Source of the DNA: Clostridia bacterium
GTDB taxonomy: Bacteria > Bacillota > Clostridia > Saccharofermentanales > Saccharofermentanaceae
Length of the DNA: 8,337 nucleotides
Assembly (NCBI GenBank): GCA_017881645.1
Contig: JADGQQ010000138.1
Span: 1 to 8,337 of the forward strand
Reading direction: 5' to 3'
Shown: positions 1 to 5,957 of the stretch, piece after piece
Numbering within the stretch: the first letter of the stretch is position 1
How the letters are laid out: each line of letters begins with the position of its first letter
The notes under the pieces: model-generated
Told to the model about the DNA's origin: nothing
Database searches by the model: none
What the model saw: the letters and a program-made list of their open reading frames with translations, nothing else
Position numbers and translations under genes: made by a program

Positions 1-1002
1 AGCATAGATCATGGGCGGGAATTCTGCTATTCCGCGTACCGAACGCGAAATGGATGAACCCTTTCGGATTTCGTTGCGCGACTCGTGAAGACGGAACTGC
101 AGATATCGGTTTCCAAGTGCTCGACTGATAATCTCCATGGCTTCAAGAACATTTATACCGCTTCGCAGAAGTGTTGACATCGTTCTTGTAAAACGGGCGG
201 AGGCGGTTGCTTTTACAGATTTACCGACAACGGGAACCTTAAGTTTAAATTTATCCCAAGCCAATCCTCCTTTTTCAGACCGGCGATAGGATCTCCATAA
301 AATAACGATGGTAACGACAATTAATGTATAAACATACCAAAAATTCACCAGACTGTCACTCATTCCCATAACAAGCCGGGTAATCGGAGGCAAGGGTGTG
401 CCGAGTTCTTTCAGTGTTTGAGCAAACTTCGGTACAATACCGACCATCAGTCCGATGGTGATAAGGGCAGTTACAATTGCAAGAATCACAGGATATACCA
501 TGGCTGCCGCAACTTTGTTCTTGAGTTTCGACTCTTTCTCAAAGTGTGTTGACAGACGAAGCATAACCTCATCCAGTCTGCCGGATTCTTCGCCGGCAGT
601 GATCATACTGATCATGATGTCAGGAAGAGCTTTTGCCTGGTCATTAAAAGCCTCGGAAAGTGTCTTTCCTGTTTGTATACTTTCATATATGGCACCAATA
701 ACGGCTTTTGCTTTTTTGCTCGGCATTTGCTGGTATAACATATCCAGCGCTCGAATGATTGTAATACCGGCTCCGAGAAGAGAGGATAACTGTCGGCAGA
801 TAATAACCAGTTCCTTTGTATTAAGCTTCGGACTGCCGATCTTCATGTTCAGAATACTGGAACCGGTATCCGCTGACAGCGATGCGATATACCTTCCTTC
901 GGCATGAAGCGATTTTGCAGCCTCAGCAATCGATGAAGATTCTATAACACCCTTGGAAGACTTGCCGGTTGCATCAAATACCTCATATGTGAAATTTGCC
1001 AT
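1..1002 (-). CDS. pilC: Type IV pilus inner-membrane platform protein PilC/GspF (C-terminus missing, runs off left edge)
   Basis: PilC is the polytopic platform protein of the type IV pilus machine: it sits in the cytoplasmic membrane and couples the PilB and PilT motors to pilin insertion and removal. The 334 residues visible begin MANFTYEVFDATGK, the usual PilC/GspF opening. The first T2SSF helical domain covers about residues 63-190 and contains the family's ITAGEESGRLDEV stretch at 134-146. A membrane segment follows at about 169-191, a second at about 222-237, and the second T2SSF domain starts near 265. The family is usually about 400 residues, so roughly 65-70 are missing past the window edge; no frameshift is seen. 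The ATG at 1002 is preceded by GAGGAGG with a 7-nt spacer. The gene lies 29 nt after pilT and is the third gene of the pilB-pilT-pilC operon. The family assignment is firm; only the end is unknown. Confidence 0.95.
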   Translation of the reverse strand, partial: MANFTYEVFDATGKSSKGVIESSSIAEAAKSLHAEGRYIASLSADTGSSILNMKIGSPKLNTKELVIICRQLSSLLGAGITIIRALDMLYQQMPSKKAKAVIGAIYESIQTGKTLSEAFNDQAKALPDIMISMITAGEESGRLDEVMLRLSTHFEKESKLKNKVAAAMVYPVILAIVTALITIGLMVGIVPKFAQTLKELGTPLPPITRLVMGMSDSLVNFWYVYTLIVVTIVILWRSYRRSEKGGLAWDKFKLKVPVVGKSVKATASARFTRTMSTLLRSGINVLEAMEIISRALGNRYLQFRLHESRNEIRKGSSISRSVRGIAEFPPMIYA

Positions 1003-1031
1003 GAATGAACCTCCTCAATTGTATGAACAGA

Positions 1032-2156
1032 TTAATATTCGAGAGAATCAAATAGACCCTTAACGCTCGTGGCATTTGCGGTACCCGCACTGGATAGGCA
1101 TCGCTTAAATTCGTCGACATTGCGGCATCGGCTGATTGCGACTTCTCTGGTAATCAGATTCTTCTTTACCAGTTCCGCTAAATAATAATCCAAAGAACAC
1201 ATTCCAGATTTTATACTAGTTGTAATTGTATTGTCAATCTGATACGTCTTTCCCTCGCGGATGAGATTGCGGACAGCATCGTTTGCAAGCAGAATTTCAA
1301 AAGCGGCGATTCGGCCGGTTCCGTCAGCTCTTGGCACCAGTGTCTGTGAAATTACGGCGACGAGAACCGAACTTAGCTGAACACGAATCTGGTCCTGCTG
1401 ATGAGGCGGAAAAACATCAATGATACGGTTAACGGTGTCGGCGGCTCCGCTGGTATGCAGAGTAGACATAACAAGGTGACCGGTCTCAGATGCCGTGATG
1501 GCTGTAGCAATTGTATCAAGGTCGCGCATTTCTCCTACCATGATGACATCGGGGTCTTCGCGAAGAGCAGAACGAAGTGCATTTGCAAATGAAAGTGTAT
1601 CCTCGTGAATTTCCCGCTGATTGATCATGGATTCGCCGTGTCTGTGAAGATACTCAATCGGCTCTTCCAAAGTTAAGACATGACAGCGGCGGCTTGCATT
1701 AATGTGACCGACCATAGCGGCTAAAGTTGTCGATTTACCTGAGCCCGTAGGCCCCGTCACAAGAATAAGACCTCTTGGACGCAGTGCAAGGTCCTTGAAA
1801 AGATCAGGCAGTCCAAGACGTTCACATGTCGGAATCTCGGTGGTAATGGTTCTGGCTGCAAGCGTGAAGCTTCCGCGCTGTTTGAAAATGTTGCATCTGA
1901 AGCGGCTGTAATCCTTAACCACATAGGAAAAATCGATTTCACCGCGCTCGTTCAGATACTGCAGTCTGGCTTTGTCCAACATGGATTTGCATAGAAATTC
2001 GGCGTCGCTCTGCGTAAGAATATTTGAACTCATCGGCATCAAATCACCGTGTACGCGAATCATAGGCGGCAGGCCTACGGTAATGTGTGTATCCGAAGCC
2101 TGACGACGAACGGATTCAGTCAATATTGCATCCATAGATAAAGTAAAAGCTTCCAC
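1032..2156 (-). CDS. pilT: Type IV pilus retraction ATPase PilT
   Basis: PilT is the hexameric cytoplasmic ATPase that powers pilus retraction (twitching, DNA uptake). The protein is 374 residues, close to the family norm. An N-terminal PAS-like domain includes the conserved SDTHITVG at 21-28. The RecA-like core carries Walker A GPTGSGKST at 135-143, the Asp box LTLEEPIEYL at 161-170, Walker B DPDVIMVGEMRD at 201-212 and the His box STLHTSGAADTVNRIID at 231-247. AVRNLIREGK at 294-303 corresponds to the AIRNLIRE motif that separates PilT from PilB-type extension ATPases, and the tetracysteine zinc motif of PilB is absent. The start is a GTG at 2156, chosen because AAGGAGG lies 7 nt upstream; the next in-frame ATG (codon 8) is too far from it. 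The gene follows pilB by 15 nt and precedes pilC by 29 nt. Its presence argues for a dynamic, retractable pilus rather than a static one or a secretion pseudopilus. Confidence 0.96.
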   Translation of the reverse strand: MEAFTLSMDAILTESVRRQASDTHITVGLPPMIRVHGDLMPMSSNILTQSDAEFLCKSMLDKARLQYLNERGEIDFSYVVKDYSRFRCNIFKQRGSFTLAARTITTEIPTCERLGLPDLFKDLALRPRGLILVTGPTGSGKSTTLAAMVGHINASRRCHVLTLEEPIEYLHRHGESMINQREIHEDTLSFANALRSALREDPDVIMVGEMRDLDTIATAITASETGHLVMSTLHTSGAADTVNRIIDVFPPHQQDQIRVQLSSVLVAVISQTLVPRADGTGRIAAFEILLANDAVRNLIREGKTYQIDNTITTSIKSGMCSLDYYLAELVKKNLITREVAISRCRNVDEFKRCLSSAGTANATSVKGLFDSLEY

Positions 2157-2160
2157 GCCT

Positions 2161-2170
2161 GTTCCTCCTT
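2161..2170 (-). promoter_or_regulatory. Ribosome binding site of pilT (fixes a GTG start)
   Basis: The minus strand reads AAGGAGGAAC one base after the pilB stop codon. The AAGGAGG core is 7 nt from the GTG at 2156, which supports that GTG over the downstream in-frame ATG. Confidence 0.85.
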
Positions 2171-2171
2171 G

Positions 2172-3839
2172 TTAGTCGATTGAATAGGTGACTTTGTTCA
2201 TTTCGCGAACTGTTGTAATTCCTTCAAGAACGAGCTCAACTGCTGCATGAGCCAACAACTGCGTTCCTTCACTTACAGCTAACATCCGCATTTCCTCTTC
2301 GCTGGCTCTTCTGTCAAGAAGAACCTTCATGGCTTTGGTCATGATAACAATTTCATGAATGGCAATTCGGCCTTTGTAGCCTGTGCCCGAACATTCCGAA
2401 CAGCCTGAACCGACATATAACTTCTGTCCCGGTTTGAGGTTCAGAACTTTCGCCTCGATTTCGTCCGGTTCATATTCTCTTCTGCAGTTTGTGCAGATAC
2501 GGCGGACAAGTCTCTGAGAGATAACTCCGATTAGAGCAGATGAAACCATGAAAGGTTCCAGGCCCATATCGATCAGACGGTTGATGGATGAAACAGCGTC
2601 GTTTGTATGAATTGTACTGAAAACAAGGTGGCCGGTGATTGCGGCACGCATGGCAATTTCCGCGGTCTCACCGTCACGGATTTCTCCGACGAGAATTATA
2701 TCGGGGTCCTGACGGAGAATGGATCGAAGTCCAAATGCAAAAGTCATGCCGGCTTTGACGTTTACCTGTACCTGATTGATACCCGGAATTTGAATTTCAA
2801 CCGGATCTTCAACAGTGACAATGTTGGTTTCCGGGTCATTCTTCTCCGAAAGCAGTGTGTAGAGTGTTGTTGTTTTACCGGATCCGGTAGGACCGGAAAT
2901 GAGGCAGATACCTTGCGGAACTTTGATAATGCGGTCAATCATTTCATCGTTGTGGGCATTTATTCCCAGATATTTGCGGTTCAGGTTGGCATCATTCTTA
3001 GCAAGAATACGGATAACCGTTTTTTCACCGTGAATGGTCGGAAGAACCGAAACACGCATGTCAACAGGCTTGCCGTTGATCTGTGTCTGGATACGGCCGT
3101 CCTGCGGGATACGTTTCTCCGCAATATTCAATCCGGCAAGAATTTTCAGGCGCGTGATAATTGCATCGCGTGCTGCCAGAGGGTTGCTCATGATTTCGGA
3201 AAGTACACCGTCAATACGGATACGAACGCGAACACGATCGGCAAGCGGCTCCACATGAATATCAGATGCGTTTGCACGAATGGCAAACTCAATCATCGAA
3301 TTGATGAGCTTTACAACAGGAGCCTGATTAACTTCGTCCGTGATCTGATCGCCGAGACTCTTCATGGCGGTGATGTCGAGCTCGGACTCAAGATCAGCCG
3401 CAGCTTTCTGTGCGACTTCTTTGCCGAAACTTACGCGGATCGCTTCTTCGATGGCTTTGCGCGGAGCCAACATTGAAATGACTTCGCTCCCGGTACGGAA
3501 ACGCAGGTCGTCAGATACAAGAATGTTGAGCGGATCGTACTGGGCTACAACTAAGCGGCCATCTTCATATCCGATCGGAATAATGGTGTTATCAAAGCAA
3601 TACTGCTCCGTGACTACTTTCGCAGCCTCGGGATCGATTTCAACATTTTGGAGATCAATGATCGGGATGTCATACTGACTGGAAATGGCTCTAAGAATAT
3701 CCAGATCGGATAAGAGTCCCATTTCAACAATCACTTCGCCAAGTTTTTTGTTCGTTCCCTGCTGAGCGCTGAGCGCTTCAGCTAATTCTGCGGCAGTTAA
3801 AAAGCCGCTGTCAATCAGAATATCTCCAAGTCGCTTCAT
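2172..3839 (-). CDS. pilB: Type IV pilus assembly ATPase PilB with N-terminal MshEN (c-di-GMP-binding type) domain
   Basis: PilB is the cytoplasmic hexameric ATPase that drives pilus extension. The protein has 555 residues, normal for the family. Residues 1-60 hold two MshEN-type repeats: R3-L4-G5, L8, G12, L14, L19, A22-L23, Q26, then five residues, then K32-L33-G34, I37, G41, L43, I48, A51-I52, Q55. The secretion ATPase core has SDIHVEP at 192-198, Walker A GPTGSGKTT at 316-324, Asp box TVEDPVE at 342-348, Walker B DPDIILVGEIRD at 378-389 and His box STIHTNDA at 408-415. A zinc-binding tetracysteine (C449, C452, C480, C483) is typical of PilB/GspE. The frame stays open upstream to 4040, but the family N-terminus begins at MKRLGDIL, and GGAGGT with a 4-nt spacer precedes the ATG at 3839, so I take that start. 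It is the first gene of pilB-pilT-pilC. Its regulation by c-di-GMP is inferred from the motif, not shown. Confidence 0.96.
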   Translation of the reverse strand: MKRLGDILIDSGFLTAAELAEALSAQQGTNKKLGEVIVEMGLLSDLDILRAISSQYDIPIIDLQNVEIDPEAAKVVTEQYCFDNTIIPIGYEDGRLVVAQYDPLNILVSDDLRFRTGSEVISMLAPRKAIEEAIRVSFGKEVAQKAAADLESELDITAMKSLGDQITDEVNQAPVVKLINSMIEFAIRANASDIHVEPLADRVRVRIRIDGVLSEIMSNPLAARDAIITRLKILAGLNIAEKRIPQDGRIQTQINGKPVDMRVSVLPTIHGEKTVIRILAKNDANLNRKYLGINAHNDEMIDRIIKVPQGICLISGPTGSGKTTTLYTLLSEKNDPETNIVTVEDPVEIQIPGINQVQVNVKAGMTFAFGLRSILRQDPDIILVGEIRDGETAEIAMRAAITGHLVFSTIHTNDAVSSINRLIDMGLEPFMVSSALIGVISQRLVRRICTNCRREYEPDEIEAKVLNLKPGQKLYVGSGCSECSGTGYKGRIAIHEIVIMTKAMKVLLDRRASEEEMRMLAVSEGTQLLAHAAVELVLEGITTVREMNKVTYSID

Positions 3840-3843
3840 CTGT

Positions 3844-3849
3844 ACCTCC
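3844..3849 (-). promoter_or_regulatory. Ribosome binding site of pilB (decides start)
   Basis: GGAGGT on the minus strand lies 4 nt before the ATG at 3839. It would be inside the coding region if the upstream in-frame ATG at 3854 were used, and that ATG lacks a comparable site. Confidence 0.8.
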
Positions 3850-3977
3850 GCCATAATATGCGTAAAGTGTTTAATAGCCAAGACGCACGGTAATCTAATT
3901 ATCTTCATGTAATGTACAACAAAGAGTTGAGGTTTGTATACTATCCATGTTAACAATAAAATCGAGCACACCTTGTA

Positions 3978-3994
3978 GGTATTTACTAAATTCC
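3978..3994. repeat. 17-bp near-perfect palindrome in the pilB leader
   Basis: The plus strand reads GGTATTTACTAAATTCC. The 8-bp arms pair at seven of eight positions around a single central base. It lies about 40-55 nt downstream of the predicted pil operon transcription start, where a repressor operator or small RNA hairpin could act. Dyads of this quality also arise by chance in AT-rich DNA, so function is unproven. Confidence 0.35.
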
Positions 3995-4040
3995 TCCGCA
4001 TTCGCACACAGAAAGTGAAATTGCAAACATACCACTTCAT

Positions 4041-4070
4041 ATTATACGCGCATTAATACATAAATATACA
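4041..4070 (-). promoter_or_regulatory. Probable sigma-A type promoter of the pilB-pilT-pilC operon
   Basis: On the minus strand a consensus -10 box TATAAT occupies 4041-4046. A weak -35 candidate TGTATA (three of six to consensus) lies 18 bp upstream at 4065-4070. Transcription would begin near 4034, giving a leader of about 195 nt before pilB. This is the only full-consensus -10 box I see in the divergent region on this strand. The weak -35 hints that an activator may be needed. Confidence 0.5.
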
Positions 4071-4101
4071 GTGTTTGCCACAATCGAGTCCCGTAAATTC
4101 T

Positions 4102-4131
4102 GAATAATTTGTAAACGAATGAAGATTATTC
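4102..4131. repeat. Inverted repeat between the divergent promoters
   Basis: GAATAAT at 4102-4108 and ATTATTC at 4125-4131 form a perfect 7-bp inverted repeat with a 16-bp spacer. It lies upstream of both predicted promoters, a suitable place for a regulator of either gene. A shorter nested dyad, CGAAT/ATTCG at 4116-4132, shares the right arm. Chance occurrence in AT-rich DNA is possible. Confidence 0.3.
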
Positions 4132-4140
4132 GCATAAAAT

Positions 4141-4157
4141 GATGTAAATGAAACATC
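4141..4157. repeat. Short dyad GATGT-N7-ACATC upstream of the peptidase gene
   Basis: GATGT at 4141-4145 and ACATC at 4153-4157 are perfect inverted repeats with a 7-bp spacer, about 33 bp upstream of the predicted extended -10 of the rightward gene. It is operator-like in size but short enough to be chance. Confidence 0.25.
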
Positions 4158-4189
4158 CTTGAAAACACACCGTAATCTTGAAATGTTTG

Positions 4190-4198
4190 TGGTAAGAT
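4190..4198 (+). promoter_or_regulatory. Possible extended -10 promoter of the prepilin peptidase-like gene
   Basis: TGGTAAGAT fits the extended -10 form (TG, one base, then TAAGAT, which matches TATAAT at four of six). No good -35 lies at 16-18 bp. The transcript would start near 4205, giving a leader of only about 22 nt that just contains the ribosome binding site. Confidence 0.35.
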
Positions 4199-4226
4199 AT
4201 TGTCAGCAATTGCTGTGAGGGTGCGT

Positions 4227-5090
4227 ATGAGTATAATTCTTTTCTCTCAAATACTGAATACCATATTTTTCGGGATTCTTGGACTTGTTATTGGAAGCTT
4301 TCTGAATGTCTGTATTTACCGGATTCCCGAAGGACGGACGATTGTTAAGGGACATTCCATGTGCATGACATGTGGACATAATCTGGGTACGCTGGATCTG
4401 TTTCCGCTTTTCAGCTGGCTTCTGCTGAAAGGGAAATGCAGATATTGCGGAGCGCCGATTGCTTCCCGATATGCGAAAATCGAAGGTTTGACTGGAATTG
4501 TTTTTGCGGTTCTTGCCTGGAAACACAGAGATGCATATATTTTACTGCACACATCTCTGAACGATTTTGCGAAATTTGGCATTCTCTTTGCTCTCCTGGG
4601 TCTGGCGTCTGCCGCAATAGTTGCAATGATGATCCAAAAGGATCATGGGGTCGGGATGTATCGATTCTCCGTCTTTGCAGGAATTTTGTTTGTTATCCGC
4701 ATTGTTTTGGGATTTCTATCAGATAACCATCTGCAGGAAATTTTTACTTCTGCAGCCATATCCGGTGTGGCCGGTTTGATTCTCATCGCTTTGCTGATCC
4801 TTTTTATATCCCCTTTGAAGAAGTCTCTTCGGACCTGTTTTTCAGATATTGGGAGAGGCATTACCGTGCAGTCCTATTTCTCTGCGGCAAACAGGGGCCT
4901 GCGGACATCGGATCTGTTTTTTCTGTCGGTTTCAACCGTGATAGGCTTTCCGGCTGCAGTTCCGTGTCTGTTAGCTTATACGATCGTACGTATTGCCGGG
5001 CGAAAGCAAACATTTCTGCGATATTACGGAATTGTTCTGGCCGCCGCTGCATGGATCGGAGTTCTCTTTTTCCCGAATTCCATTTTCTGA
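4227..5090 (+). CDS. pilD: Prepilin peptidase-like (A24 family) membrane protein with degraded protease motifs
   Basis: Prepilin peptidases cleave the leader of type IV prepilins at the cytoplasmic face of the membrane and N-methylate the new end. The 287-residue protein opens with a membrane helix and GSFLNVCIYRIPEG at 23-36, the strongly conserved family start. It then has the cytoplasmic zinc domain with C46-x2-C49 and C71-x2-C74 and the RYAKIEGLTG block at 81-90. About six further membrane segments follow (near 88-98, 115-135, 146-163, 175-195, 230-255, 265-283). In the A24 protease half the usual IDLDH...IP motif reads IQKDHGVGMY at 136-145, and GxGDxKL reads RTSDLFF at 226-232. D139 and D229 are the only catalytic candidates, and they are about 90 residues apart, more than usual. 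I chose the ATG at 4227 because GAGGG lies 5 nt upstream; an in-frame TTG at 4200 has no such site. It is divergent from the pil operon. Family is secure, protease activity is not. Confidence 0.85.
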   Translation: MSIILFSQILNTIFFGILGLVIGSFLNVCIYRIPEGRTIVKGHSMCMTCGHNLGTLDLFPLFSWLLLKGKCRYCGAPIASRYAKIEGLTGIVFAVLAWKHRDAYILLHTSLNDFAKFGILFALLGLASAAIVAMMIQKDHGVGMYRFSVFAGILFVIRIVLGFLSDNHLQEIFTSAAISGVAGLILIALLILFISPLKKSLRTCFSDIGRGITVQSYFSAANRGLRTSDLFFLSVSTVIGFPAAVPCLLAYTIVRIAGRKQTFLRYYGIVLAAAAWIGVLFFPNSIF

Positions 5091-5129
5091 CAGCAGCATA
5101 TTTTGTAAAAAAATGGATGGGTGCTGCGT

Positions 5130-5161
5130 TTGATTTTCTTTGCCGTTTAAACTACTATAAT
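5130..5161 (+). promoter_or_regulatory. Probable promoter of the yebC cluster
   Basis: A consensus -10 box TATAAT lies at 5156-5161, 35 nt before the yebC start codon and just before its ribosome binding site. The best -35 candidate, TTGATT at 5130-5135, sits 20 bp away, longer than ideal. A second overlapping pair, TTGCCG at 5140-5145 and GATAAT at 5164-5169 with 18 bp between, is an alternative. Confidence 0.45.
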
Positions 5162-5196
5162 AGGATAATAATAGAAGAAGATTTTTGGAGGTGTCT

Positions 5197-5922
5197 ATGT
5201 CGGGTCATTCCAAGTGGAACAACATTAAAAGAAAGAAAGAAGCAACGGATTCCGTCAGAGGAACGATGTTCACAAAATCTGCCAAAGAGATTATGGTCGC
5301 CGTGAAAAACGGAGGTCCCGACCCGGAGGGCAACTCTCGACTGAAAGACGTTATTGCAAAGGCGAAAGCCTGCAATATGCCCAATGATAACATCGCACGC
5401 GCCATTAAGAAGGCAGCCGGAGCGGGTGAAGGCGATGATTACGAGGAGATCCTATATGAAGGATATGGAGCGGGCGGTGTGGCTGTCCTGGTTCGTACTC
5501 TGACCAATAACCGGAATCGAACCGCAGGTGACATTCGGCATTTGTTTGATAAACATGGCGGAAATATGGGCGTATCCGGCAGCGTATCATTTCTTTTCCA
5601 CGAAAAAGGAACCATACTGATTGATTCCGAAGAGTATGATGATGAAGAGACGGTAATGATGGACGCACTTGAAGCCGGTGCGGAAGATTTTACGGCAGAA
5701 GAAGGCTATTACGAGATCCAGACCGCTCCGCAGGACTACTATTCGGTCAAGGATGCGCTGACGGCCAAGAAGTACGTTTTTGCAGATGCTTCACTCGGAC
5801 CGGTTCCGATCACATGGACTCATGTCGATGACCGGGAGACAGAAGAGATGCTCGATAAAATGCTCGAGAAAATGGAAGAAAACGATGACATTCAGGAAGT
5901 TTTTAACAATTGGGATAACTGA
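5197..5922 (+). CDS. yebC: YebC/TACO1-family translation factor
   Basis: YebC/PmpR/TACO1 proteins were long annotated as DNA-binding transcriptional regulators. Recent work links them to the ribosome, where they help translate proline-rich and other difficult stretches. The 241-residue product has the full family layout: MSGHSKWNNIK at the start, FTK at 25-27, the central NNRNRTAGDIRHLFDKHGG at 104-122, SFLF at 131-134 and the C-terminal DDIQEVFNNWD at 230-240. One departure is seen: the conserved EGYGPGG loop reads EGYGAGG at 88-94. The ATG at 5197 follows GGAGG (5187-5191) with a 5-nt spacer and matches the family N-terminus, so the in-frame TTG at 5185 is not used. In proteobacteria yebC often sits by ruvC; no ruvC is present here. 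Instead it heads a run of three poorly described genes, with a 35-nt gap to the next one. Confidence 0.95.
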   Translation: MSGHSKWNNIKRKKEATDSVRGTMFTKSAKEIMVAVKNGGPDPEGNSRLKDVIAKAKACNMPNDNIARAIKKAAGAGEGDDYEEILYEGYGAGGVAVLVRTLTNNRNRTAGDIRHLFDKHGGNMGVSGSVSFLFHEKGTILIDSEEYDDEETVMMDALEAGAEDFTAEEGYYEIQTAPQDYYSVKDALTAKKYVFADASLGPVPITWTHVDDRETEEMLDKMLEKMEENDDIQEVFNNWDN

Positions 5923-5943
5923 CCTTTTCGTTATGAATGACCG

Positions 5944-5949
5944 AGAGGA
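5944..5949 (+). promoter_or_regulatory. Ribosome binding site supporting a GTG start for the NTPase-Asp23 gene
   Basis: AGAGGA lies 8 nt before the GTG at 5958. The upstream in-frame ATG at 5937 has only pyrimidine-rich sequence before it and no Shine-Dalgarno match, so the GTG is preferred. Confidence 0.55.
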
Positions 5950-5957
5950 TATGTGAC

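Larger units (their letters stand above)
3840..4226. other. Divergent intergenic control region (387 bases, no gene)
   Basis: This AT-rich stretch separates pilB (minus) from the prepilin peptidase-like gene (plus). I see no tRNA or other RNA gene and no open frame with a ribosome binding site and a recognisable product. The 67-codon open extension upstream of the pilB start has no family resemblance and is taken as the untranslated leader. I looked for the conserved sequence blocks of the c-di-GMP-I (GEMM) riboswitch, because pilus genes in Clostridia can carry c-di-GMP riboswitches, and did not find them on either strand. A class II c-di-GMP riboswitch cannot be excluded by eye. The region holds two promoter candidates and several short dyads, listed separately. 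Confidence 0.8.

Noticed and set aside
455..907. A 150-codon open frame on the plus strand opposite pilC
   Set aside because: It is antisense to the well-conserved T2SSF domain of pilC, with no ribosome binding site or family resemblance.
2607..3476. A 289-codon open frame on the plus strand opposite pilB
   Set aside because: It lies wholly antisense to pilB, whose motifs are complete in the other strand. Its translation is rich in Cys, Asn and Arg with no recognisable domain, so it is a by-product of pilB codon use.
3840..4040. An N-terminal extension of PilB of 67 residues
   Set aside because: The family N-terminus (MKRLGDIL) starts at 3839 with a strong ribosome binding site. The extension is Cys- and aromatic-rich and unlike any PilB N-terminus.
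3840..4226. Class I c-di-GMP (GEMM) riboswitch in the divergent region
   Set aside because: GACGCA occurs once on the plus strand near 3881, but the surrounding conserved blocks and the partner stem are missing.
5093..5127. Terminator after the peptidase-like gene: GCAGCA at 5093-5098 with TGCTGC at 5122-5127, followed by T-rich sequence
   Set aside because: The stem is only 6 bp with a 23-nt loop and no continuous T run, so it is too weak to call.
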